DNA from: Candidatus Binataceae bacterium
GTDB taxonomy: Bacteria > Desulfobacterota > Binatia > Binatales > Binataceae
Assembly: GCA_035650475.1 (NCBI GenBank)
Contig: DASRHP010000009.1
Location: 672,545 to 736,544 of the forward strand
Direction: 5' to 3'
DNA length: 64,000 nt
The notes under the pieces are model-generated. The model saw only the letters and a list, made by a program, of their open reading frames with translations. It searched no databases and was not told the origin of the DNA. How positions within the stretch are numbered: the stretch's first letter is position 1; each line of letters starts with the position of its first letter. The position numbers and the translations under genes are program-made. This document shows positions 36,298 through 45,575 of the stretch, one piece after another.

Positions 36298-37224
36298 ATG
36301 AAGCGGCAGCGCACAAGGCCGCGCGCGCTTAAGCCGGGCGACACGATCGGCGTGGTCTCGCCGGCCTCGGCGATCGACCGCGAGCATCTCGACCGCGGCG
36401 TCGCGGTGCTCGAAAGTCTCGGCTTTCGGGTCAAGGTCTCGCGCCACGCGCTCGACCGCGCCGGCATCCTCGCCGGCGCCGACGAGGTGCGCGCGCGCGA
36501 GCTTGCCGCCTTCTTCGCCGATCCGGCGGTCGATGCGATCTTCGCCGCGCGCGGCGGCTATGGAAGCGGCCGGCTGCTGCCGCTGCTTGACTTCGACGCG
36601 ATCGCGCGCACGCCCAAGGCGTTCGTGGGCTTCTCCGATGCGACTTTCATTCTCAACGCGCTGGTTGCGCGCGCCTCGATGGTCGCCTTTCACGGCCCGA
36701 TGGTGGCGATGGATTTCGCGCGCGGGCTGACCGGCGCCTCGCTTGGCCATCTGCGCCGCTTGCTCGCCGGCGAGGTGTCGGGCTTCACGCTGGCGGCGCG
36801 CGCGGCGCTGCGCGCGGGCAGTGCCGAGGGCGAAGTAGTCGGTGGATGCCTGTCGATGATCGCGGCGACGATGGGTACGCCGTACGCGCCGCCGCTCGAC
36901 GGTGCGGTCCTGTTTTTGGAAGATACCGGAGAGAAGGCGTATAGGATCGATCGCATGCTGGTGCATCTGGAACAGGCGGGCGTATTCGAGCGGGTGGCGG
37001 CGGTGGTCTTCGGCGCGCTGCGTCCGCCCGCCGGCAGCGAGGCGGAGCATCGGATGATCGAGGAGTGCGTCGCCGAACGGGCCGCGAGGCTCAAGTGCCC
37101 GGTGCTGGCCGGGATCGAGGCCGGGCACGGCAGCGCCAATTTCACGATTCCCTTCGGCGTGCGGGCGCGCGTGGACGCGCGGGCGCGCACGTTGAGTTTT
37201 CTCGAGCCCGCGGTGAACGGGTAG
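36298..37224 (+). CDS. LD-carboxypeptidase (S66 family, murein tetrapeptide carboxypeptidase)
   Basis: 308 residues. The S66 pattern includes [33 protein letters not shown], the nucleophile segment [10 protein letters not shown] with Ser, [35 protein letters not shown] and [15 protein letters not shown], which carries the catalytic Glu/His. It removes the terminal D-Ala from muropeptide tetrapeptides, making tripeptides for recycling by Mpl. Mpl is two genes downstream, which strengthens that role. It is the first gene of a tight plus-strand set. Confidence 0.92.
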   Translation: MKRQRTRPRALKPGDTIGVVSPASAIDREHLDRGVAVLESLGFRVKVSRHALDRAGILAGADEVRARELAAFFADPAVDAIFAARGGYGSGRLLPLLDFDAIARTPKAFVGFSDATFILNALVARASMVAFHGPMVAMDFARGLTGASLGHLRRLLAGEVSGFTLAARAALRAGSAEGEVVGGCLSMIAATMGTPYAPPLDGAVLFLEDTGEKAYRIDRMLVHLEQAGVFERVAAVVFGALRPPAGSEAEHRMIEECVAERAARLKCPVLAGIEAGHGSANFTIPFGVRARVDARARTLSFLEPAVNG

Positions 37225-37235
37225 GGGCGGCCGGC

Positions 37236-38366
37236 GTGGGATGGCGTGAGGTCGAGCAGGCGTTTGCCGAGGCGGTCGAGCGCGGCGTGATTCCCGGCGC
37301 GACGCTGGTCGTGCGCCGCGGCGCCGACGTCGTGTTCGAGGGCGCCTTCGGCCATCGCGCGCTGGTGCCCGAACGCTCGCCGATGCGGCTGGAGACGGTC
37401 TTCGACCTCTCTTCGCTGACCAAGCCCCTGGCGACGACGATCGCGGTGATGCTGCTGGTGTGCGAGAACAAGCTGCGCCTGGGCGACCGGGTGACGCGCT
37501 TCTTCCACAACTTCGGCGTCCACGACAAGGGCCACGTCACCTTCCGCCAGGTGCTCGCGCATTGCTCGGGGCTCGCGCCGTGGCGGCCGTTCTTTCAGCA
37601 GGTTGCGCAGATCGAGAAAAGTGGCAAGGTCAACTTCATGGCCAGCCACGGGGCCAAGGAGTGGGTGTACGAGGAGATCCATCGCGAGAAGCCCGAGGCG
37701 CCGCCGGCGAGCAAAGCGCTCTACTCCGACCTCAACTTCATGCTGCTCGGCGAGACCGTCGAGCGCATCGCCACCGTCGCGCTCAACCGCTTCTGCCGCG
37801 AGCGCATCTACCGCCCGCTCGGCCTGCGCGCGACCGATTTCATCGACATCTCGCTGGTGCGCTCGCGCCGGCTGGAGCCGGTGCCGGAGATGTTCGCGCC
37901 GACCTCGTTCTGCCCCTTCCGCAAGCGGATGCTGGTGGGCGAGGTGGACGATGAGAACGCCTACGCGATGGGGGGCGTGGCGGGGCACGCGGGGCTGTTC
38001 GCGCCGGTCAAGGAGGTCGATCGTATCGCGCAGGAGCTCATCGCCTGCTGGGCCGGACGCTCCGAACTGGTGCCGCAGAAAATCATCCGCGAGTTCTGGA
38101 CCCGCGACACCACTGTCCGCGGCTCGACCTGGGCCCTCGGATGGGACACGCCGTCGCCGCAGTTCTCCAGCTCGGGGCGCCATTTTTCGCCCAACGCGGT
38201 CGGCCACCTGGGCTTCACCGGCACCTCGCTCTGGATCGAGCCCGCGCGCGAGATCGCGGTCTCGTTGCTCACCAATCGGGTCCATCCGCGGCGCGACAAC
38301 CAGGCGATCCGTGATTTCCGCCCGAAGATTCACGACCTCATCATGGAGGCGATCGACGCCGACTAG
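37236..38366 (+). CDS. serine hydrolase (beta-lactamase/D-alanyl-D-alanine peptidase-like)
   Basis: 376 residues from GTG 37236, which is preceded by GGGGCGG and gives the family start GWREVEQAFAEAVERGVIPG. The catalytic SxxK is FDLSSLTKPLAT; the Tyr motif is SKALYSDLNFMLLGETVE and the third motif is GHLGFTGTSLWIEP. This is the class C beta-lactamase/serine hydrolase fold also used by peptidases and esterases. Location between LD-carboxypeptidase and Mpl suggests action on muropeptides, but no export signal is visible, so a cytoplasmic peptidase or esterase is likely. Gap to the preceding gene is 11 bases. Confidence 0.85.
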   Translation: MGWREVEQAFAEAVERGVIPGATLVVRRGADVVFEGAFGHRALVPERSPMRLETVFDLSSLTKPLATTIAVMLLVCENKLRLGDRVTRFFHNFGVHDKGHVTFRQVLAHCSGLAPWRPFFQQVAQIEKSGKVNFMASHGAKEWVYEEIHREKPEAPPASKALYSDLNFMLLGETVERIATVALNRFCRERIYRPLGLRATDFIDISLVRSRRLEPVPEMFAPTSFCPFRKRMLVGEVDDENAYAMGGVAGHAGLFAPVKEVDRIAQELIACWAGRSELVPQKIIREFWTRDTTVRGSTWALGWDTPSPQFSSSGRHFSPNAVGHLGFTGTSLWIEPAREIAVSLLTNRVHPRRDNQAIRDFRPKIHDLIMEAIDAD

Positions 38367-38433
38367 GCCCGCATCCGTTGCGGCTTCGGCCGTGGCGGGC
38401 TTACTGCTAGCGTGACGGGGGAGCGGAGGCGAG

Positions 38434-39942
38434 GTGAGCAGCGGCGTTTCGATGTCCCAGGCGGCGGGCCGCGGTGCATCAGCGACGGTCGCCGCCGAGT
38501 CGGCCGCGCGGCTTGCGCGCGTGCCCGATAACGTCCGCCACGTCCATCTGATCGGCGTGGCGGGGACCGCGATGGCGGCGCTGGCCGGGATGCTGGCCGA
38601 GCGCGGCCTGCGCGTTAGCGGCTCCGACAGCCAAATCTACGAGCCGACCGCCTCGCTGCTCAAGCGCCTGCGCGTGGAGGTGCGCCCGAGCTTCGGCCCG
38701 CACAATCTCGTGCCGCCGCCCGACCTCGTCGTGGTCGGCAATGTGGTCACGCGCGCCAACCCCGAGGCGCAGGCGCTGCTCCAGAGCACGGTCGCGTACC
38801 TCTCGATGCCCGAGGCGCTGTGGCACTTCTTTCTGCGTGAGCGGCGCGTCCTAATGGTGGCCGGGACGCACGGCAAGACGACCTCGACCGCGATGATGGC
38901 GCACGTGCTGAAGGCGGCGGGGCGGGACCCCTCGATGCTGGTGGGCGGGGTGGCCAAGGACTTTGGCTCCAACTACCGCCTCGGCGCCGGCGGCGACTTC
39001 GTAATCGAGGGCGACGAGTACGACACCGCGTTCTTCGACAAGCGGCCGAAGTTTATCCACTACCGGCCGCGCGGCGCGATTATCACCGCAGTCGAATTCG
39101 ACCACGCCGACATCTACCGCGACCTCGCACACGTCAAGTCCGCCTTCCGTGCGCTGGCGGACTCGATGGAGGGCGAGGGCGCACTCGTCGTATGCGCGGA
39201 TTCGCCCGCCGCGCTCGAAGTGACCGCGGGCGTCCGCGCCCGCAGGATCACCTACGGCCTCGGCGCCGGCGAGTTCCGCGCCGCGGACATCAGTGCCGGC
39301 GCCGACGGTGCGCAGTTCTCGATCGTGCGCGAGGGCAGGGCGGTGGCGCGCGATTTGCGACTGCCGATCGGCGGCCGGATGAACGTTGCCAACGCGCTCG
39401 GCGTCGCCACGCTGCTCGCCCACTTCGGCGTGGGTACGGACGAAATCGCGCGCGGACTAGGATCGTTTCGCGGCGTGATGCGCCGCCAGGAGGTGGTCGG
39501 CGAGGCGCGCGGCGTTACCGTGATCGACGACTTCGCGCACCATCCGACCGCGATTCGCGCGACGCTGGCGGCGGTCGCCGAGCGCTTTGCCGGCCGGCGC
39601 ATCCTGGCCGCCTTCGAGCCGCGCTCCAACACCGCGCGGCGCAACGTCTTCCAGCACGACTTCGCCGCCGCCTTCGACGCCGCCGCACGGGTTTACCTTG
39701 CGCCGGTCTATTTCAAGGAGAACGACCCGATTCCGGCCGACGGCCGCCTCTCGGTGGATGCGCTGGCGGCGGCGATTGGCGCGCGCGGCCCCGCGGCTCT
39801 CGCCTGCGCCTCCACCGAGGAGATCGTGGAGCGGATGGCCGCCGATGCACGCGCGGGCGACGTCGCGCTCATCATGTCCAACGGGCCGTTCGACAATCTG
39901 AAGCAGCGGCTGCTCGCCGCGCTCGCCAAGGGCGGACTCTGA
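38434..39942 (+). CDS. mpl: UDP-N-acetylmuramate:L-alanyl-gamma-D-glutamyl-meso-diaminopimelate ligase
   Basis: 502 residues, Mur-ligase layout. The N-terminal NAD-like part HVHLIGVAGTAMAALAGML is followed by ATP-binding VAGTHGKTTSTAMMAHVL, the diagnostic VIEGDEYDTAFFDKRPKF, and VIDDFAHHPTAIRATLAAV with FEPRSNTARRNVF. These DEYDTAFFDKRPKF and AHHP patterns distinguish Mpl from MurC. It joins recycled tripeptide to UDP-MurNAc, saving murein synthesis. GTG 38434 is the outer start and ATG 38452 an alternative; about 30 Ala-rich residues precede the core. Same strand and close to LD-carboxypeptidase. Confidence 0.95.
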   Translation: MSSGVSMSQAAGRGASATVAAESAARLARVPDNVRHVHLIGVAGTAMAALAGMLAERGLRVSGSDSQIYEPTASLLKRLRVEVRPSFGPHNLVPPPDLVVVGNVVTRANPEAQALLQSTVAYLSMPEALWHFFLRERRVLMVAGTHGKTTSTAMMAHVLKAAGRDPSMLVGGVAKDFGSNYRLGAGGDFVIEGDEYDTAFFDKRPKFIHYRPRGAIITAVEFDHADIYRDLAHVKSAFRALADSMEGEGALVVCADSPAALEVTAGVRARRITYGLGAGEFRAADISAGADGAQFSIVREGRAVARDLRLPIGGRMNVANALGVATLLAHFGVGTDEIARGLGSFRGVMRRQEVVGEARGVTVIDDFAHHPTAIRATLAAVAERFAGRRILAAFEPRSNTARRNVFQHDFAAAFDAAARVYLAPVYFKENDPIPADGRLSVDALAAAIGARGPAALACASTEEIVERMAADARAGDVALIMSNGPFDNLKQRLLAALAKGGL

Positions 39943-39987
39943 TTTGCCCGCGACCCGCGCCGCGCGCGAATCATGCGCGGGCGGAGG

Positions 39988-40248
39988 CTAGCTGATTTCG
40001 ACGCGGATGCCGCCGATCCGGCGCGCAGCGAAGTTGTACAGCATGCATCCCAGGCCGATCAGGAAGTAGGTTGCCAGCGCGTAGAAGAAGGGGACGAACA
40101 GCAGCACCGCATAGTCGTGATGTGGGATGTTGACGTGGAAGACGAAGGCCGCCGCGGCCAGCGGGTAGGTCAGGATCAGAAAGCCGATCAGCGACATCAC
40201 CGCGGCCACCTTGGCCGCCTGCTTAACCTCAATCGATTTGACCTGCAT
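39988..40248 (-). CDS. small membrane protein, DUF3566-like
   Basis: From ATG 40248 the product has 86 residues: a short basic start (MQVKSIEVKQAAKVAAVMSL), a helix, a segment FVFHVNIPHHDYAVLLFVPFFYA, a third hydrophobic part and a C-terminal ARRIGGIRVEIS. The last pattern and the two to three membrane segments resemble DUF3566-type proteins. Residues upstream (to 40296) are an Arg-rich artefact-like extension. Function unknown. Converges with mpl. Confidence 0.65.
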   Translation of the reverse strand: MQVKSIEVKQAAKVAAVMSLIGFLILTYPLAAAAFVFHVNIPHHDYAVLLFVPFFYALATYFLIGLGCMLYNFAARRIGGIRVEIS

Positions 40249-40407
40249 CCTTACATCTCTGGGTCTCGATGCTCGCCGCCGCGGACCTGCGCCCAAACCG
40301 GCGGCGGCAATGGCAGTTTATCGACCGGCCCGTGCGATGCAAGGGGCTATGGCCGCTTATTAGTCTCCAAGAGGGGAAAATGTTGCCCAACTCGTGTGGA
40401 CGTGCCG

Positions 40408-41094
40408 CTAGCGCGCCAGGCGGCGCAGGACCGCGTCGAGTTCGATTCCTGCGATCGACGGAAAAACAACGTCGGCTGCCCGGAGGTCGTCCGCGCTGGC
40501 GTCGTGGCATACCGCCAGCACTCGCATCCCCGCGCGATGGGCCGCCTCGACGCCGGCCGGCGTGTCCTCGATCACCAGGCATTCGGCGGCTTCCAGTGGC
40601 GGGCGCAGGCGGAGCAGAAAGCCGAGCCGGCCGCGCGCTTTCTCAAAACATTCCGGCGCCGGCTTGCCGTGCTCGACGTCTTCGGCGGCGACGATGTCGG
40701 CGAACAATTCGCGCACGCCGGCGCACCTAAGGATCGTCTCGGCCTCGACGCGCAGCGTGCCAGTGGCGACGGCGAGCGGAAAGCGCTCGGCGCATCGGCG
40801 CACGAAGTCCACCGCGCCGGGGAAGGTCACGTCGCGCCCGGCGATCATCTCCTGGTAAAGCGCCGCCTTGCGCGCGGCGAGATCGGCTATCGCGGCCTCG
40901 TCCGCCCGCCGGCCGTGGTCTTTGAGCATGACGGCGAAGACGTCGTGGTCGTCGAAGCCGATCAGGCGGTGGAAATAATCGTCGCGGTCGAGTTCGATTC
41001 GTTCGGCGCGCAGGATGCGCGCGAAGGCTTCGTAGTGGAGCGGCTCGGTGTTGGCGAGCGTGCCGTCGAGGTCGAAGATGACTGCGCGGATCAT
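40408..41094 (-). CDS. HAD-superfamily hydrolase (phosphatase-like)
   Basis: 228 residues from ATG 41094. HAD motifs are in place: MIRAVIFDLDGTLANTEPLH (DxDGT nucleophile), LAVATGTLR (motif II), AEDVEHGKPAPECFEKA (Lys and Pro of motif III) and CLVIEDTPAGVEAA (motif IV). The cap helix region after the first motif fits the beta-phosphoglucomutase/phosphoglycolate-phosphatase branch. Substrate is unknown. I chose 41094 because earlier codons are not family-like. Confidence 0.9.
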   Translation of the reverse strand: MIRAVIFDLDGTLANTEPLHYEAFARILRAERIELDRDDYFHRLIGFDDHDVFAVMLKDHGRRADEAAIADLAARKAALYQEMIAGRDVTFPGAVDFVRRCAERFPLAVATGTLRVEAETILRCAGVRELFADIVAAEDVEHGKPAPECFEKARGRLGFLLRLRPPLEAAECLVIEDTPAGVEAAHRAGMRVLAVCHDASADDLRAADVVFPSIAGIELDAVLRRLAR

Positions 41095-41396
41095 TACGTT
41101 CAAAGTTGTGCGGTATCCAGAGTCTGCCGGGTTCGTATCTGGAGCGAGGCGGGGGTCTCGAAGTGAGACGAGCGTTTCGGGGTAGGGCGGGCGTCCCTGG
41201 CCGCCCAAGCGGACGGCTGGCAGACAGGCTCGCCCCACAGCGGAAAAGGGCGGGTTTCCTCGCGCGCGCCGGACACGCGCGGAACAATGACATAAGCAAA
41301 GCCGGCGGCGGCAGTTTCAGCGAGCTTTTTCCGCCCCTTCAACGATCGGTTCCCGCGGTGAACGTATGCAGGAGGGGTGTGCAACGATCAATCCCG
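41095..41396. other. 302-base intergenic region, no gene supported
   Basis: No codon pattern, tRNA or clear promoter was found. A 94-codon open frame on the minus strand (41100-41384) has no family pattern and is rejected. The sequence has several short runs such as GGGTAGGGCGGGCG and a CCTCGCGCGCGCC cluster. It could be a dispersed intergenic repeat, but no second copy is visible in this window. Confidence 0.5.
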
Positions 41397-42596
41397 TCAG
41401 GCGAGCAGCGCGGCGATCTGACGCTGCGCCGGCGCGGCGCTGACCTCGGCGCGGCCGTTCTCGATCGTCATGTTGAGTTCGCTGCGCACGCCGAAGCGGC
41501 CAGGGAGGTAAATTCCCGGCTCGACCGAGAAGCAGGTGCGATCGATCAGCGTGCGATGGTCGCGGGTTTCCAGGGAGTCGAGATTGGCGCCGGCGCCGTG
41601 GACCTCGCGGCCGATCGAATGGCCCGTGCGATGGAGAAAATGGGCGGCGAAGCCGGCGCGCTCGATCACGCCGCGCGCGACCCGGTCGGCCTCCTCGCCG
41701 CGCACCGGCGCGCCCGTGTGCACGCGCTTGCAGATGAAATCGACGGCGGCGTCGCGCGCCTCGGCGACGATCGCAAAGACCCGCGCCTGTTCCTCGGGCA
41801 CGCGCTCGCCCGCATACGCCATCCAGGTCAGGTCGGCGTAGATGCTCTCCTCGCCGGGCTCCTTCGCCCACAGGTCGAGCAGCACGAGGTCGCCGTGGCG
41901 CACCGGCGTGTCGCGCGCCGCCGACGGCGCGAAATGCGGCAGCGCGGCGTTGGCGTTGAGCGCCACGATCGGCGGGTCATCGGCGACCACGCCGAGGGCG
42001 GCGAAGCGCGCGAGCACGAACTGCTGCGCGGTGTATTCGCTTACCGGCTCGGCGCTGCGGAGTCGGCGCGCGATTTCGGCGAAGGTCTCCTCCACCACCC
42101 TGCGCACGACCGCGGCGGCGCGGCGATGGCTCGCAAGCTGCGCCGCGGTCAGCCGCGCCTCGAAGCGCTGGATCAGATCGGCGGCGGAGACGACCTCGAC
42201 GCCCAGCGAGCTGACGAGCTCGACCGTGCCGGCATCGACACGTGCGACGTAGGGGATCGCGCATTGCGGGGAGTAATCCATCGCGACCCGCCGCGCCCCG
42301 GCGAGGATCGCGCCGAGCGCCGCGGCCATCTCGTCGGCCGAACGATAGATGGTCGTCTCCACTCCCAGCGCGGCCAGCCGCTCGGCCTCGACCGCCGACA
42401 CCAACGCGCGCGGCATGCCCGTGGCGGGCACGTAGCAGAACCATCGGCGAGTCGTTATCCCTCCGCTCGGCAGGCCGAGCACGCGGTAGGCGAGCGGGTC
42501 GCTGTGGCGGAAGTCGTAGAACAGCCATCCGTCGAGCGACGCCTCGGCAAGCGCGGCGGCGATTTCGTCGAGCCGTCCCATGGGTTGCTTCGTCAT
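41397..42596 (-). CDS. M24-family Xaa-Pro aminopeptidase-like protein
   Basis: 399 residues from ATG 42596. The creatinase-like N-domain (~1-150) includes WLFYDFRHSDPLAYRVLGL; the pita-bread domain follows. Metal-ligand positions are visible: VLLDLWAKEPGEESIYADLTWM (two Asp), FLHRTGHSIGREVHG (His), FSVEPGIYLPGRFGVRSEL (Glu) and NMTIENG (second Glu). Family members cut N-terminal residues before proline or act on small amides. ATG 42581 is a further alternative start. The gene is on the minus strand with lptFG upstream. Confidence 0.9.
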   Translation of the reverse strand: MTKQPMGRLDEIAAALAEASLDGWLFYDFRHSDPLAYRVLGLPSGGITTRRWFCYVPATGMPRALVSAVEAERLAALGVETTIYRSADEMAAALGAILAGARRVAMDYSPQCAIPYVARVDAGTVELVSSLGVEVVSAADLIQRFEARLTAAQLASHRRAAAVVRRVVEETFAEIARRLRSAEPVSEYTAQQFVLARFAALGVVADDPPIVALNANAALPHFAPSAARDTPVRHGDLVLLDLWAKEPGEESIYADLTWMAYAGERVPEEQARVFAIVAEARDAAVDFICKRVHTGAPVRGEEADRVARGVIERAGFAAHFLHRTGHSIGREVHGAGANLDSLETRDHRTLIDRTCFSVEPGIYLPGRFGVRSELNMTIENGRAEVSAAPAQRQIAALLA

Positions 42597-42657
42597 TGCC
42601 GTGCGCGTGTCAGCCGCGCGCGAGGCATCTGCCGCTTTGGGCTTCGCGGTGAATCGT

Positions 42658-43152
42658 TCATCGGGTTGTCGGCGGGCGGGGCGCCCCGGCAGGCGGCGAC
42701 TTGAAGCGCTCGCCCCAGACGTGAACACGCTCGGGCTCGATTCTCACGACCGGATTGCGTTCGATGCTCAGCGCCATCGCGCGATACTGCGGATACTTGT
42801 CGCGCAGGCTGCGCAGCGCGAGCAGATACTCCTCGGGATCGTCCACCACGCTGGCGCGCCCGTGGACGAGCACGTAGCCGAGGTTGTCCCAGTGCTCCTC
42901 GTAATGGTCGATCACCAGGGCGACACGCGGGTTGGCCGCGATATTGCGCATCCGCCTCAGCCCCAGCCCGCGCTCGCGCTTGGGCTTCTCGTCGATCGCG
43001 AAGTAGAAGTGCGCGCCGTCGAACCAGAAGCAGACCGGGACGTTGTGTGGTGCGCCGCTGGCGTCGGCGGTGGCCAGATGGCCCAGACGGGCGAAGGTGA
43101 GAAACTCGCGCACCGGGCCCGCGTTGAGAGCCTGCGTCGGATCGGCCGCCAT
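42658..43152 (-). CDS. PPOX-class probable F420-dependent enzyme
   Basis: 164 residues from ATG 43152. Split-barrel features of the pyridoxamine-phosphate-oxidase-like superfamily are visible: FLTFARLGHLATADASGAP, FYFAIDEKPKRERGL, MRNIAANPRVALVIDHYEEH and VLVHGRASVVDDPEE. The pattern fits the Rv0121-like F420 subgroup. Its start codon shares one base with the lptG stop, so it is translationally coupled. With the luciferase-like genes it hints at F420 use, although no F420 synthesis gene is in the window. Confidence 0.85.
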   Translation of the reverse strand: MAADPTQALNAGPVREFLTFARLGHLATADASGAPHNVPVCFWFDGAHFYFAIDEKPKRERGLGLRRMRNIAANPRVALVIDHYEEHWDNLGYVLVHGRASVVDDPEEYLLALRSLRDKYPQYRAMALSIERNPVVRIEPERVHVWGERFKSPPAGAPRPPTTR

Positions 43153-44255
43153 CAGCGTTCCTCGCCGAACAGAAAGAGCGACGCCGCCAGTACGGCGAAC
43201 GTCGCGTTGGGAAACCACGCCGCCAGCCACGCCGGTAGCATCCCCGAGCGTCCCAGCGATGACGTAAGCCCGAACATCAGCCAGTAGGCGAAGCCGATTC
43301 CGATCGCGAGGGTGAAGCTGCGGCCGACGCTGAGGTTGCGCGGCAGCGGGTCGAGGCTCAGCGCGAGCCCAAGCGCCGCCATGATCAGGCACGCCAGCGG
43401 CATCGCGTACTTCAGGTCGCGGTCGACGTAGTAGCCGCCGGGGTCGAGCCCCTTGCGCCGCAGCCCTTCGATATAGGCGTTGAGCTGCCACAGACTGAAC
43501 TCGTCGGGGTCCATCCGCAACAGATTGAAGTCGGAAGGCTTGGTGTCGATACGCAAGGGGCCAGGCGCAGTCGGCTCAACCTTGCCGCCCGGCAGCAGTT
43601 TGAAGGCGCTGAGCTCGACCGGCCGCCATTGATCGCCGGTCCATTGCGCGCCCGCCGCGTGCTCGACGCTGTTCAGCGAGTAGTCGTCGTGGCCGACGCG
43701 GTAGAGGGTTACGCCATGGAGCATCTTCTTGTGGCCGTCGTAATAGTCGGCGCTCAGAAAGCCGTCGGGCACACGGACCCAGATGCGGCGGTTGAAGAAG
43801 ATACCGTAGATTTTCCGGTGCTGGAGTTCGACCTGGTAGAGATGCTTGGCCGCGCGGGTCGCGGTCGGCACCACCGTCTCGCTCAGCGCGAAGTTGAACG
43901 CCGAGATGAGTGCCGCCAGCAGCAGCACCGGCGCCGCCATCTCGAGCCGGCTTATCCCGAGCTGTTGGCAGGCGAGCACCTCGCCGGTGCGGTTGAGCAG
44001 CGCGAAGCCGAGCAGCACGCCGGCCAGCGAAGCCACCGGCAGCAGCTGCGAGACGATGAGCGGGAGCTTGAGCGCGAAGTACTCAAGCCCGATAAGCCCC
44101 AAGCCGCCGTAGCGCATCAGGTCGTCGATGCGGTCGAACAGGTCGCCCAGCAGATAGGCGGCGGTGAAGGCGGCCAGGCAGACCACGAAGGGGCCGAGAA
44201 AATGTCCGCCGAGGAAACGATCCATCGTCGGCGACAGCCGCGGGCGCAGTTTCAT
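43152..44255 (-). CDS. lptG: LPS export ABC transporter permease LptG
   Basis: 367 residues, YjgP/YjgQ family. About six membrane helices surround a periplasmic beta domain; MDRFLGGHFLGPFVVCLAAF starts it, SQLLPVASLAGVLLGFALLNRTGEVLACQQLGIS contains the coupling helix and ALALSLDPLPRN is near the last helices. With LptF and LptB it extracts LPS for transport to the outer membrane. It overlaps lptF by four bases and PPOX by one. LptB is not in the window. Confidence 0.93.
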   Translation of the reverse strand: MKLRPRLSPTMDRFLGGHFLGPFVVCLAAFTAAYLLGDLFDRIDDLMRYGGLGLIGLEYFALKLPLIVSQLLPVASLAGVLLGFALLNRTGEVLACQQLGISRLEMAAPVLLLAALISAFNFALSETVVPTATRAAKHLYQVELQHRKIYGIFFNRRIWVRVPDGFLSADYYDGHKKMLHGVTLYRVGHDDYSLNSVEHAAGAQWTGDQWRPVELSAFKLLPGGKVEPTAPGPLRIDTKPSDFNLLRMDPDEFSLWQLNAYIEGLRRKGLDPGGYYVDRDLKYAMPLACLIMAALGLALSLDPLPRNLSVGRSFTLAIGIGFAYWLMFGLTSSLGRSGMLPAWLAAWFPNATFAVLAASLFLFGEER

Positions 44256-45424
44256 GCCGCCTCCCTACGCCCGTAGTGCTCGATCAGATCCCAGATAAGA
44301 TCGCCGGGGCCGCGCCCCTGGTCGGCGCGGTCGGTCGCGCTGCGATAGAACATCCAGACCGCAAGTGCTGCAAACACCACGTCCGGAATCGCCATCGCGG
44401 CCAACGCGTTGAGCGAGCCGCGCTCGGCCAGCGTCCGCCCCATCCGCATCAGCATGTAATACAGAAAGAACAGCGCGATCGCGACGCCGAAGCGCTCGGA
44501 TTGGCCGCCGCGCGCGGGCTTGAGCCCCAGCGGCACGCCGATCATTGCGAACAGCAGCGTCGCCAGCGGCACCGTGTACTTGCCCGCCAGCTCCGCCTCG
44601 GCCTCGTGATCGGGTTTGCCCGCGGCGCGCGCCCTGGCGATCGCCGCGCGCAGCTCCGCGTAGCCCATCTCCTCGGGTTCGCGGTTGTTCATGCCGAAGC
44701 TGTCCTGCGGCTCGATACTGAGATCGTAGATGCGAAAGCTGGTGACGTGGCTGCCGCGCGGCGAGGAGTCCAACCCGAAGATCGAGCCGTCGAACAGGCG
44801 CAGCGTGATGGTGTGCTGCTGGCGGTCGGGCAGGATGATCCCGCGGCGCGCGATGATGGTGTTCTGCTGGTCGCGGTTGCGCGCGTCCGAGATCAGCACG
44901 CCATGCAGGGTGTCGTTGCCCGAGACGTGGTCAACGTAGAGCACCAGCCCCGGAAAGGTGCTGTCGAAGATCTTTTCTTTAAGCCCGGCGGTCGAGCGGG
45001 TGCGGCTGAGGCGGTAGAGCTCGGACTGGAGCTGCGAGTTTGCCCACGGCCGGACCGAGAACGCAAACCAGCTTGCGAGCGCGTACACCGCGACCGCGAC
45101 GACCATCACCGGCACGGCCAACCGATAGAGGCTGATGCCACAGGCGCGCGCGGCGATGAGCTCGCGATCGCCCGACATTCGCCCGAAGCCCAGCAGCACG
45201 CCGAGCAGCACCGCCATTGGGAATGTCAGCTCGAGGAAGGCGGGCATGATGTAGCCGATGAGGCTCAGCACCTGGCCGACCCCGACCCCGTGATTGACCA
45301 CCATCTCGGTGAGCTTGAGCAGCTTGCCGGTGACCAGCGCGAAGGTGAGCAGGAAGACGCCCATCGCGAACGGACCGACGACCTCGCGCGCCACGTAGCG
45401 GTCGATGGTTTGAAATCCGCGCAT
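44252..45424 (-). CDS. lptF: LPS export ABC transporter permease LptF
   Basis: 390 residues, YjgP/YjgQ family. It begins FQTIDRYVAREVVGPFAMGV, the usual start, with MAVLLGVLLGFGRMSGDRELIAARACGIS as coupling helix segment (in two parts) and PLATLLFAMIGVPLGLKPAR toward the C-terminus. It forms the LptF/LptG heterodimer that moves lipopolysaccharide; presence implies an outer membrane. The ATG lies 151 bases from divergent rlmB. Confidence 0.93.
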   Translation of the reverse strand: MRGFQTIDRYVAREVVGPFAMGVFLLTFALVTGKLLKLTEMVVNHGVGVGQVLSLIGYIMPAFLELTFPMAVLLGVLLGFGRMSGDRELIAARACGISLYRLAVPVMVVAVAVYALASWFAFSVRPWANSQLQSELYRLSRTRSTAGLKEKIFDSTFPGLVLYVDHVSGNDTLHGVLISDARNRDQQNTIIARRGIILPDRQQHTITLRLFDGSIFGLDSSPRGSHVTSFRIYDLSIEPQDSFGMNNREPEEMGYAELRAAIARARAAGKPDHEAEAELAGKYTVPLATLLFAMIGVPLGLKPARGGQSERFGVAIALFFLYYMLMRMGRTLAERGSLNALAAMAIPDVVFAALAVWMFYRSATDRADQGRGPGDLIWDLIEHYGRREAA

Positions 45425-45575
45425 CGCTGAGGATGGGCGCGTCGGCCGTCGCGTGCGCGGCGGCCGACGCGCCTGCCGACAAGTCTAGACCGATGAGCCG
45501 CAGGATGAAACGCGCGCCGCCGCCAGCGAGGATCTGTCGGGCGCGCCGCTGTCGCACGGCGGGCCGGGCGGTTAT

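Noticed and set aside
41100-41384. 94-codon minus-strand open frame in the 41095-41396 gap
   Set aside because: No ribosome binding site, no family pattern and a composition typical of non-coding GC-rich sequence.
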